A stretch of DNA of 64,000 nucleotides from Trileptium ribeirensis (taxonomy: Eukaryota > Nematoda > Enoplea > Enoplida > Thoracostomopsidae): the NCBI GenBank assembly GCA_030248225.1, contig JASANE010004998.1, forward strand, positions 1-64,000, written 5' to 3'. Below, piece after piece: positions 37,601 through 44,200 of the stretch. The translations under genes were made by a program, and so were the position numbers. Under the pieces are notes generated by a model. The model worked only from the letters and a program-made list of their open reading frames with translations, searched no databases and was not told the DNA's origin. Numbering within the stretch: position 1 is the stretch's first letter; every line of letters starts with the position of its first letter.

Positions 37601-37804
37601 CAAACAACCCAAGTGACCATTCCTAACGACTTGGCAGGGACGATCATCGGCAAAGGCGGTGAACGTATTGGCCGCATTCGAAGCGAATCCGGCGCCCAGA
37701 TTGCGATTGACACTGACACTACGGAAGCGGGTGAACGAATTATTACGATCTCTGGCTCGCCGAACCAGATTCAGCTTGCGCAATTTTTACTCCAGCAATG
37801 GTAA
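16558..37804 (+). CDS. HNRNPK: Heterogeneous nuclear ribonucleoprotein K orthologue (three KH domains, RGG box), nine coding exons
   Basis: A nuclear-cytoplasmic RNA/ssDNA-binding protein that prefers C-rich tracts and acts in splicing, transcription and translation. The joined exons are 16558-16647, 19424-19480, 21971-22017, 23427-23502, 25055-25168, 27166-27294, 32564-32754, 37155-37227 and 37508-37804, giving 357 residues. All borders are GT/AG and all phases agree. KH1 (about 22-90) has GKGG at 37-40. KH2 (about 100-171) has GRGG at 117-120. The linker (172-292) opens with a [11 protein letters not shown] stretch like the vertebrate QPYDP region, then RGG repeats (203-230) and GM-rich repeats. 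KH3 (about 293-357) has GKGG at 307-310. The protein is shorter than the roughly 460-residue vertebrate one because the acidic N terminus and proline-rich KI region are reduced. A further 3' exon remains possible (see the last exon). Confidence 0.95.
16759..17103 (+). CDS. Unassigned open frame starting at a splice acceptor in hnRNP K intron 1
   Basis: A frame of 114 codons plus stop opens exactly after AATTTAG (16752-16758), with TAG in frame just upstream. It joins in phase 0 to exon 1. The product has ordered globular character: [20 protein letters not shown], then [12 protein letters not shown], then [20 protein letters not shown] and YSYRKWRP. It contains five cysteines and many aromatic residues. 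It could be an alternative terminal exon giving a protein without KH domains, or a relic of another gene. A donor-like GTACAA inside it (17067) would give phase 2, which does not fit exon 2. I recognise no family. Confidence 0.4.
   Translation, partial: RTATIDIFEYGNCLRAPATVLLVPQVFCDDVIEACTHEPAINRTQYFLTKGWLSDHGSDPEFVEGGCYNNIVYYQVNGDKYFLLLYSYRKWRPTSVQNSVIERYNFIDMYILSE
17209..17512 (+). repeat. Two diverged tandem units of about 178 bp
   Basis: CAAGTGTGAAAAATATTTGC (17214) recurs as AGAAGTGTAAAAAATATTTG (near 17389). Shared CTCGCAATGAG/CTTGCAATGAG, GACACTAAA and TTTTCACCAAA-type blocks follow in the same order. The unit is intronic and non-coding. Confidence 0.65.
17560..17900 (+). repeat. Probable 3' end of a dispersed repeat in hnRNP K intron 1
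   Basis: An AT dinucleotide run (17574-17590) is followed by an ATTGGAAAGCC block. The stretch then ends ACCGTTATCGAGATCCAGGT, GCGACGCACACACAGACGGG. Tracts ending in CACACACAGAC after a CGAGATC block look like transposon-related tails. No partner copy in this window confirms it. Confidence 0.25.
18676..19345 (+). repeat. 0.7-1 kb dispersed repeat, copy 1 (intron 1)
   Basis: It starts CAGAACGTAGTG, with GAGATTGTGTGTTGCAGG shortly after. Internal blocks read GGTTATTTTTATCTTAA, TTTTTCGATTAAGGCTCCGG and GGGGTTTTCGGGCATGG-type. The end is GAGAGCTGATTGGCTGTGCA, GAAGGCGTAGGTGTACCTAT, GCTTCACCACGTTCTGCAAT, CTCGAT. The terminal block contains an inverted copy of the CAGAACGTA start. Copies 2 and 3 lie at 35937 and 39171 in the same orientation. 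No protein is encoded. Confidence 0.8.
19424..19480 (+). CDS. HNRNPK: hnRNP K exon 2 (KH1 GxxG loop)
   Basis: It has 19 codons between TATAG and GTACGT. It encodes [19 protein letters not shown], the helix-GxxG-helix core of KH1 that contacts nucleic acid. Phase 0 on both sides. Confidence 0.93.
21971..22017 (+). CDS. HNRNPK: hnRNP K exon 3 (KH1 strand 2)
   Basis: A 47-bp micro-exon between CTTCAG and GTATGC. It encodes [15 protein letters not shown] plus a split Arg codon, equivalent to the YNASVSVPDSSGPER segment of vertebrate hnRNP K. Its small size means gene predictors may skip it. Without it KH1 would lack its middle strand and the frame would break. Confidence 0.88.
23427..23502 (+). 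CDS. HNRNPK: hnRNP K exon 4 (end of KH1)
   Basis: It runs from TTTCAG to GTGTGT. The first base completes the split Arg codon, then 25 codons read [20 protein letters not shown] and end RLDE. This is strand 3 and the last helix of KH1. It ends in phase 0 and joins directly to exon 5. Confidence 0.9.
24192..24425 (+). other. Open frame following an AG in hnRNP K intron 4, uncertain exon
   Basis: After TTTATAG at 24185-24191 a frame stays open for 77 codons: [20 protein letters not shown], then [11 protein letters not shown] and [21 protein letters not shown] donor-like site at 24373 would give a 181-bp exon, which breaks the frame between exons 4 and 5. If used at all it would give a truncated product. 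I do not include it in the gene model. Confidence 0.2.
24816..25003. mobile_element. 188-bp GC-rich MITE, copy A (intron 4)
   Basis: The terminal inverted repeats are TGGCTAGTCCAAA at 24816-24828 and its complement at 24991-25003. Flanking AAGCTTC (24809-24815) and AAGCTTT (25004-25010) look like a 7-bp target duplication with one change. The interior has CCGGGGGGCCCCCGG, GGCCAATTTTTTGCCGGATT and CGTTAATTTTTCTCAGCAG blocks. Copy B at 26001 shares these blocks. It ends about 50 bp from the exon 5 acceptor. Confidence 0.75.
25055..25168 (+). CDS. HNRNPK: hnRNP K exon 5 (first half of KH2)
   Basis: It has 38 codons from TTTTCAG to GTATGT, with [20 protein letters not shown] followed by SKIKELRE. 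The vertebrate counterpart has ELRLLIHQSLAGGIIG and KIKELREN. A 188-bp MITE ends only about 50 bp before this acceptor. Confidence 0.95.
26001..26182. mobile_element. GC-rich MITE, copy B (intron 5)
   Basis: It shares AAACTTCGGAAATT, GGCCAATTTTTTGCCGGATT, TTTGTCGCGTTTAAGCGTTA-like and CAGCCGAAAATGCC blocks, in order, with copy A. Its ends (TAGCTAGCCCAAA and TTTTGACTATC) are decayed inverted repeats of the copy A termini. No coding capacity. Confidence 0.7.
26761..27057 (+). mobile_element. Candidate solo LTR (intron 5)
   Basis: A segment of about 297 bp starts TGTTGTGGC and ends GGCTCA, matching the TG...CA rule. It has a TATTTAAGCCCC box (26930-26941) and a GCAATAAAC polyadenylation-like signal (26980-26988) about 50 bp further on, the usual LTR order. 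Flanking TTATG (26756-26760) and TTTTG (27058-27062) could be a 5-bp duplication with one change. No second LTR or internal region is present, and the element class is not determinable. Confidence 0.4.
27166..27294 (+). CDS. HNRNPK: hnRNP K exon 6 (second half of KH2)
   Basis: It has 43 codons from TTATAG to [26 protein letters not shown], then [19 protein letters not shown] and ICAE. It matches the vertebrate TQTTIKLF...PHSTDRVVLIGGK order. Phase 0 on both sides. A candidate solo LTR lies about 110 bp upstream. Confidence 0.95.
27905..28291 (+). pseudogene. LINE endonuclease C-terminal half (intact segment)
   Basis: An uninterrupted stretch containing [42 protein letters not shown] and the catalytic SGSDHKFI block. 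It lies one frame away from the upstream VIGCDANAQ segment because of a frameshift near 27930. Confidence 0.75.
28740..30000 (+). pseudogene. LINE reverse transcriptase fragment
   Basis: It is spread over several frames. KSPGPDGI lies near 28803, [11 protein letters not shown] near 29370 and the intact palm motif YSDD at 29458-29469. [20 protein letters not shown] lies near 29654 and [14 protein letters not shown] near 29803. The YSDD box, unlike the LINE motif at 12.8 kb, still has both aspartates. Indels elsewhere prevent expression. Confidence 0.8.
30180..30598 (+). pseudogene. LINE RNase H domain fragment
   Basis: Blocks in order: [30 protein letters not shown] and [18 protein letters not shown]. 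These correspond to the D, E, D and H/D sites of type I RNase H. In this copy the third site reads SES where SDS is usual. A frame change separates YTDGS from the rest. Confidence 0.7.
31645..31696. repeat. Near-perfect 24-bp inverted repeat with 4-base loop
   Basis: The left arm at 31645-31668 and the right arm at 31673-31696 match at 22 of 24 positions around the loop TATG. The arms contain ATATTTCTGGGTTCGTT and its near complement. It lies in intron 6 of hnRNP K. It could be the centre of a fold-back transposon or a transcribed hairpin. Confidence 0.75.
32564..32754 (+). CDS. HNRNPK: hnRNP K exon 7 (linker and RGG box)
   Basis: It runs from ATTTCAG to GTTAGT, 63 codons plus two bases. It starts [20 protein letters not shown], equivalent to the vertebrate SPIKGRAQPYDPNFYDETY segment. 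[13 protein letters not shown] and several RGG/GRG units follow. RGG boxes of this kind are arginine-methylation targets and promote RNA and protein contacts. Continuing past the donor gives a longer open frame to 33016, but it loses hnRNP K similarity at once. Confidence 0.92.
33080..33541 (-). pseudogene. LINE ORF2 C-terminal segment
   Basis: An open stretch of 153 codons matching the region after the RT palm in CR1/L2-type elements: [47 protein letters not shown] and [13 protein letters not shown]. It is intact over this length, which suggests moderate age. Confidence 0.85.
33582..34352 (-). pseudogene. LINE reverse transcriptase core, frameshifted
   Basis: Two frames are involved. 34352-34032 carries [27 protein letters not shown] and [13 protein letters not shown]. 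33956-33582 carries [20 protein letters not shown] and [20 protein letters not shown]. The GVPQGS block lies between them in a disrupted stretch. The catalytic Asp pair reads Asn-Asp. Confidence 0.85.
34674..35700 (-). pseudogene. LINE endonuclease and linker, frameshifted
   Basis: 34674-35264 encodes [10 protein letters not shown], then a linker ([37 protein letters not shown]) typical of the endonuclease-RT spacer. 35270-35700 holds the N-terminal endonuclease pieces in other frames. Confidence 0.75.
35937..36985 (+). repeat. 0.7-1 kb dispersed repeat, copy 2 (intron 7)
   Basis: It starts TCAGAACGTAGTTCAGATTG and ends ATCTCGATAGAGTTACTAG. The interior repeats a module of about 350 bp. TTATTTTTATCTTAACATTC-type and TTCGATTAAGGCTCCGGTT-type blocks appear from 36180 and again from 36530, with a GGGGTTTTCGGGTATGGGAA-type block in each. 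This internal tandem duplication explains its greater length than copies 1 and 3. Confidence 0.8.
37155..37227 (+). CDS. HNRNPK: hnRNP K exon 8 (GM-rich linker)
   Basis: It runs from ACTTTAG to GTAATT. One base completes the Gly codon, then [20 protein letters not shown] and GGMQ follow. The Gly/Met composition continues exons 7 and 9, so the assignment is firm although the sequence is low in complexity. Confidence 0.82.
37508..37804 (+). CDS. HNRNPK: hnRNP K last exon (GM-rich linker, KH3, stop)
   Basis: It opens [20 protein letters not shown] and then encodes KH3: [40 protein letters not shown] and [22 protein letters not shown]3 is complete, and TAA stands at 37802-37804. The stop overlaps a strong donor (CAATG|GTAAGT). 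Vertebrate hnRNP K continues about ten residues beyond the LLQ helix with alternative C termini, so a spliced form with a downstream exon is possible. Confidence 0.93.
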   Translation, partial: DYGGGMGGMGGGPMGGMGGMGHVGGGGGGPSQTTQVTIPNDLAGTIIGKGGERIGRIRSESGAQIAIDTDTTEAGERIITISGSPNQIQLAQFLLQQW

Positions 37805-39170
37805 GTGTTAGTCAAGATAATGGTAATGCTGGTTACAATATTCCTTCAATCTTTCATAAGTCGGACTTGTTTTCACATAATGCAAATTTGCTGCAATAAG
37901 CTAGCTATTCGCTTGATGGAAGCCACTAGGTATAACGCGTAGAAGTAATCTAATTTATACACAACTTAGTTTGTTGCTGTTTTGCTATTGCTGCCTGTAT
38001 CACACAGGCGCCGACAAAAATGAGTTCGATTGAAGCAACGTTCGTTTGTAAATGTAAAAACTACTTTGTTAATGTTAGCCCGCATTTCGCGTTCGCTTTT
38101 ATTACATTCATTATCCCTAACTGTTAAATAATGCTTGGTGGAATAGACTGTCACCTTTTGAACGGATCAGCTGCTAAAACTAATATGACACGGGCAGTGG
38201 TCTATTTTTTCTCAGTACTGTTGGAGAGCTATGAAAAGTTTGTCACGTTATAACGGTACATCTATTCTATTTTGGCATAATGCATGAGTAAACCTAGGCT
38301 GCACCCGCCTAACATCCACTTATATCATTAGCGTTTGGCGATCGCTCGTTCGCGGGAATAGCCATCCGTCAACATAGGCAACGTATCCAAAACGTTAATT
38401 AACAAAAATTTGTCCTATTAACGATTTCTTCAAAAGCATTAAGCAACCCAATAATTTAGATCGTTGAACTGGAAAATCTTTATTATTTTATCGAATGATT
38501 TTCCTTTTAGGGTTTTTAAACCTTCACATCACATGCAATGTTCACGCACCACATGTATTATTGTAAATAAAACGAAATATGTTAGCGTAACGAAAAAATG
38601 CGGAATGCGAGGTGTCATGTGTGTTGCGACACGAATTTGCAGCTAAATAAATAGTTCCATTGCGTTAGCGGACAGAAGTTATCCCGTCTTGCAATCACTC
38701 GCTACGCGTTTACCAGCGGAAATTTTTAAATTTGGAATTGGCTATTGCGGTGATTTGTTCTCTAACAGCGGTTTGTACATAGTGTCAAAACAGAATGGTG
38801 GGGCCCGCATTTTAGGTTTACTCATCCATAACTTGCTATTCTGGATACGAGATGCTTATTTAGTTGATCGATTTGAAAATCTCAGCCATTCAGATTTGCA
38901 CTTGTTTGCAATGATTGCTAATTCTTGGGTGGTACTACTATGGTAAATCGTACCGCGTGGTTGAAAAATAAGCTGCATCTATTTAATTATAATGATTGCG
39001 AATTCCACGGTAGTTCGCCTTCAAACCCAGCTGGGCGAAGTACCCGCAGGATAATGTATTTGCTGAGTTGACAGGAGTTTAATGTAGGGGTTGGCGTTCG
39101 ATAGATGATATGGATTCCTTTTTATGTACATTCGGTTTTTCCCCCATAGTTTTGTAAAAATAACGAACGG
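37805..39170. other. hnRNP K 3' flank, likely 3' UTR then intergenic
   Basis: No coding exon was recognised. An AATAAA lies at 38566-38571, about 760 bp after the stop, and could be a polyadenylation signal. 38540-38860 is the second copy of the repeat at 4330-4620. If the donor at 37801 is used, a terminal exon would be sought here. Confidence 0.35.
38540..38860 (+). repeat. Dispersed repeat, copy 2 (partner at 4330-4620)
   Basis: It shares GTTAGCGTAACGAAAAA, TTGTTCTCTAACA, TTTGTACAT and GTCAAAA.A.GGATGGT-like blocks in order with 4330-4620. It is non-coding. Confidence 0.5.
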
Positions 39171-39902
39171 GCTTATCAGAACCTAGTGGAGATTGTGTGT
39201 TGCAGGCGTGAAATCTTTTAAATTTCGTCTGTCAGGGTTATTTTTATCTTAATTTTCTAATTTTTTCTCTGATAGGTTTTATTTCGTAGTAAAATAAGTG
39301 CCAATGTCTCTTTTTTGTTTTTCGATTAAGGCTCCGGTTCTAGATTTGTGTGGTTCTAGATTAGGTGTGGTGCCTCAATGATTCCTCGACCCAAAATTCG
39401 AAAATTTGTTTTGGCTTCTTGAGCTACTGAAAATTTTTACTTGGGGGTTACGGGCATGGTCAGCTCCTTGTCTTTGTTGGTTTTCCTATGTGGCCCATGG
39501 TTTCGTGTGTACTGGGGAAGGCGCCCCCAAAGTTCGGATTAGAGCGAAGGTTTTTACCTTGACGGATGCAAGGTTATTTTTATCTGAACTTTAGATTTTT
39601 TCTCTGCTTGGTTTTATTTTATAGCAAATTCATAAATGCCGATGCCTCTTTTTTCGATTAAGGTTCCGATTCATTTGGTTTGAGGTACCCCCGTGGTTCC
39701 TCGACCCAGCTTGAACTTGGGGGTTTTGGGGCATGGGAAACTTATTGCCGGTGTTAGTTTTGTTCAAACTTGTGCGGTATTGTGTGATATCTACATATAG
39801 CATATCGATGTATGCTATCGAGAGCTGATTGGTTGTACACACAAAAGGCGTAGGTGTAACTATGCTTCATTACGTTCTGCAATCTCGATAGAGTAACTAG
39901 TA
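39171..39902 (+). repeat. 0.7-1 kb dispersed repeat, copy 3 (downstream of hnRNP K)
   Basis: It starts TATCAGAACCTAGTGGAGAT and ends CGTTCTGCAATCTCGATAGA, GTAACTAG. TTATTTTTATCT occurs at 39238 and near 39571, so the internal module of about 330-350 bp is present twice. It is collinear with copies 1 and 2 and in the same orientation. Confidence 0.8.
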
Positions 39903-39905
39903 CAA

Positions 39906-41230
39906 AATTTCGTGGTCACAACTCGGCCATTGGCATTTACGATTGTAGCTACATTCTTTGTGTGTTGGTTTTTAGCGTCCGTTCAAGTCCTGCTGGTCGA
40001 CGCTACATTGAGTATCAATTGGGGGTGGCACATTGAACCAATTCCCAGAAGATGTCTATCGTTTTGTGAAATATAATTGTTTTTAATACTACTGCATGGC
40101 GTCATAATATTTGTTAATTTTTCTTCAACTATTGTTACTATTGCAAGAAATTTGTGCTCTTTACATTTCTACGCAAACCGAAGTAAACTTCTTAAGCTTC
40201 AAGTAGGCTGGCAGAATAAAAAGGTTTTGGTAAAAAATTAAGTTCTTATAATAAATTACGATGATTCAGTCAAGAAGTATTTATGCCTGAATATTCGAAT
40301 CCAAAAGTGGATGTTCTATAGCTCGTTTATCGTAATTTGTGTGATTAGTTCGTGTTACAATTTGAAATTTCGTAGTAGTGTTGGTATAAGTGCAAATGGG
40401 TCATTCATTTCGTTTTTATTGCGTAACCTGATGTTGAAACGTTACTGCTGTATCAGTAAATTGATACTATAGTTAGTGCATTCCTTTGAGCTTTATAGTA
40501 ATTGGGCTTTTATATGTTCACGCTGCTCTCGTTATCATTGTATGACAATATTCCAATATCTCCAGAGGTTTGTTTTAAATGTGAATTCACATGTCATGTA
40601 AGTTGTGACACCGTTTTTAGCATGGTCAAATGTGCGAAACTATTGCATTCGAAGGGTTGATTCATGATTTCACATTGCGAATAATTGTCCTAAAATGAGA
40701 CCAAGTATTTCCAATGGAAGTCTGGTAGCTTGCGATTGCCTGAGAGGGCCAGTATCTTGTTGAGTTTCTTTGGGGGTTTGTCTACCCTTGGAGTAGTTGC
40801 TCTAATGGTGTCCGCTGGTTTGTCCTACGTACTCCTCGTGCTAGCCTTAAATTTCGCTACGCCTTGCATGTCGCAATTGGCGCGCAAGCGCGGCACTCCT
40901 CATTGTGATCGTTCGGCAGGAAAACCAGGCTGAGCCACTGTCGGGAACATACTCTGGGATGTCACAAGGCGAGCATTTTCACAACTTCAACTTGAAAAAG
41001 TTAATCTTACAAACGATTGGCTATGTCAATTGCCCTGGTGTTTGTTGTATTCGGCATACGAATCTACGCTTGCCTATACTCACGCACCAAGTACAAAACC
41101 CCCGAAATGTTTGGACCAAATCATGCGTGTATAAGATTAACATATATCTCCAACCCTGCTGACTAGCCCAACAATTACTGTTTCGTCCGAGGGAATGGGA
41201 AACCAGTCGGCGCTAAAACGTGGTAAAGTT
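39906..41230. other. Intergenic, no gene recognised
   Basis: AT-rich. A 67-codon frame at 40730-40933 is hydrophobic in the middle (GGLSTLGVVALMVSAGLSYV) but has no family signature or splice context that I can support. Confidence 0.35.
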
Positions 41231-41232
41231 TT

Positions 41233-41281
41233 GCTTAGCACCTACCCACGATTTTATATCAATCGTGGGTAGGTGCTAAGC
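41233..41281. repeat. Perfect 21-bp inverted repeat, 7-base loop
   Basis: The arms GCTTAGCACCTACCCACGAT(T) at 41233-41253 and their exact complement at 41261-41281 flank TTATATC. A further partial match (GTAAAGTTTT against AGAACTTTA, near 41224 and 41291) extends the stem beyond a bulge. Transcribed from either strand it would fold into a stable hairpin. It could be a small-RNA precursor or a transposon end pair. Confidence 0.85.
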
Positions 41282-44200
41282 TTATCTCCCCAGAACTTTA
41301 AGCTTGTCTCACATGGATTTATCCCTCAGCCCGTGACGCGCCGAAGGGGAGGCCTCATCCAACTAAAAGACATGGACACAAAGAAACGAGCCAAGCCCCA
41401 CACGGGAAAATAAGAAAACCTTATAACCCATAAAACCTGAAGCTGAAGGAGACAAGTGAGCGACCACCGCTCAGTGTAAAGTGTACTGTCGACTGGTCCT
41501 GATGATGCATCGGTGTCTTGTCTTTTATAAGCCTGTGTCTACCTCCCTCGCAGTAGACCTTTGGTTCCCCAAAATCTCGCTGAAATAAATTTAAACTTGA
41601 TTGGCACTATTCGGCAATGCCCCTGACAAAACCAATGCCGACAACACTAGACTGTATATACAACACGTTCAAAAAGCAGCAACCGAGACGACTCGTGCCA
41701 CAAAAGATAACGTGGCCTATGCTGTAAGGTACAAAACAATTATTTATACAATTCAAACTACAAAACCATAATTTACAACGAATGAACTGCCGACTGGTCA
41801 AACATCGAGTCGTCGTATATAGCGCTCTACACACCAGGAAAAGGTCGTCTTCCTTTTAATTGGTAAACCACTAAATCTTGCACTGGTCGGGAGACTAATT
41901 TTCCGAGCAGCCAAATATATTGGCCAGCGCGAGGGTAATTTTATTTAAGTTTTTTAGGCATTTGGAGTAGCGCAGACGACCGAGAGTAGGACTATTATTT
42001 CTCTCTGGCGGATCGGCCGCGGTTGAGAATAAAAAATCAGCTGGGGAGTTACCTCTAGAGGATGTTTTAGGAGCCCACTATGAAAGTTTTTTGTGTGACA
42101 TTGGGGTTATTCGGACCCCCTGCTCAAAAGCGGAGTCGGGTGGTTCCGAGAATGTTTTTGATGGATAGCTGGTGGTATGTAGCCAAAAATTACAGGAGTT
42201 TTAGTATTCTGGGTATCGCCTTGGGCGATTGAAAATGCGGAGTTTCCGCGTTGGAATTGGGGTATCCTGGTAAGTATATATATTTGGTAGACCCGATAGC
42301 ACTTTTCGCAAGCCTTAGGGTCTGTATTAAATAGTTAATCTCACCCGTTGCCCTTGGAGATGCGTTGAAACGGAAAATTTGGCGCTGGGGAATGACCCCT
42401 TCATTTTAGTAGGTGTAGAAGTTGTTAATTTGTATTTGGTGTGCCATGCCTGTTGTATCAGGGCGGAGACGACCATTTTTCCTTTAATCCTGAAAACCTA
42501 CACAGCACTATAAACAATTTGCAATAAAACATACATTACCAATACACTATTATTATGATTTTTCATGACTGATGCGCACGGGGATAAGGACGATCGCGAC
42601 GCGAATTATAAGCGAAAATGGTGCTTAAATTCCTATTAGGCTATTCCATCCGGTGTTCCGGGCCCTATCAGGGCATACATCAGTTGCCCACATAACTTTA
42701 TATTTTATAAATCATTTTACAACTGATCGTTACATTTTTATTATAGACATTTCAGAATTGCACATGAATGACCTGGGGTGCTACCGCCCGAAGCCAAATA
42801 TCATTTCCTATATCGACCACCTTAGGCTTAGTGCCGTTGTTGTGAAATCCTTAGGGACGTTTGACCCGGCGTACCACTGGAACGTGAACAGGAATAATTA
42901 TTTTATCAATTAATAGTACAATTCCTGAGTACGATACAAGTGACACAGTATCGGATTACGCCCATCGGTCCATGGGTGGGTGTCTTATAGCATAAATTTT
43001 GGCATTGATCATACAGTATTTCGGAAGAGATCTGACAGTTGGGTTGTTACATAACGATATTGATTTTGACCGAAAAGGAAGTTAACTGTATATATTCTTG
43101 TTGCTTAAATTTGTCAAAATTTCATTTTCTTAACTGACATAGTTAAGTTAGACCGATTTTAGCAGCATTGGTTTCGATTTGCGTTCTTCGAATATAACCA
43201 CGCATAAGTTATTAAGTTGTAAACGATGACTTGGACGATAAATTTGTTTATATTCAGTACTATAATGTTTAGAAAACATTTTTAATAGTTCCAAAGGTTA
43301 GGTTTGATAGATATATACTTCTTTTTTGCTCATTCTTGTATATATATATTTAAAATTCAAGTTGCATTTTCCCCGATTTTTGTGAATTTCTACACGGTCG
43401 AATGAGGGAGGGTCCTTTTTTAAATACACTCGAAATTCCAATTTTCAACGTGAAATTAAAATGTATTTTCGAGATCCTGCGATAATTTTGGTTGCTGGAC
43501 TCAGACTCACAGTAACGGTTACGAAAAGTTTTGTTTGAGCCAAAATTTATTTTTGTTTCTGTTTCGCAAATATGGAAAATCCCTTCGATCCATTGGCAGC
43601 GCAGAATTTCGATGCTATGAAGACTTTTGTGTAATGCGGCGTTCACGTTATAATGTCCCCTCCGTTAAGATACTTTTGTGCTCCTGTAGTGGTTACTATT
43701 AACGTAAGGGTCACACACAGACCATATGATAAAACGTCTTGTTCTCAGGTACATCCCTAGCCAGTGCGTTTTAGTGGTATGTACTAGGACTAGTTCTAAC
43801 CCTAAGAGAACCCAGCTGCGCCATTTTGCCCCCGTTATAGTGCCCTTACGACCCAAGCTTCACCGAATCCCCGATGATCCGAAAGTTGACCTGAGCGAAC
43901 CGGTTAACTTAGTAGGTCGCAGGCGGAACTACCAAGGTGTTCGGTCTTGCACCTATGTTCGGCCCATGGGTTATGAACGTCCCCCGAGGAAGGGCCAACC
44001 CTTAAGCCTGCTCACAGGTAGTAAGGCTGGCTTGCCATTCTGTGATTTTTCCCCTAAAGTTTTCCCGCATGTGTGTAAAGTTGTAAATTGGCGAATTTTT
44101 ATTTCAACGGCTGCCTGTACAAAATTCACATCTTTGAAGTTCAAAATGCACAGCACGCATTTGCTTCTATCTCCCTTGTTTTCAAGCTGACACCAAACAA

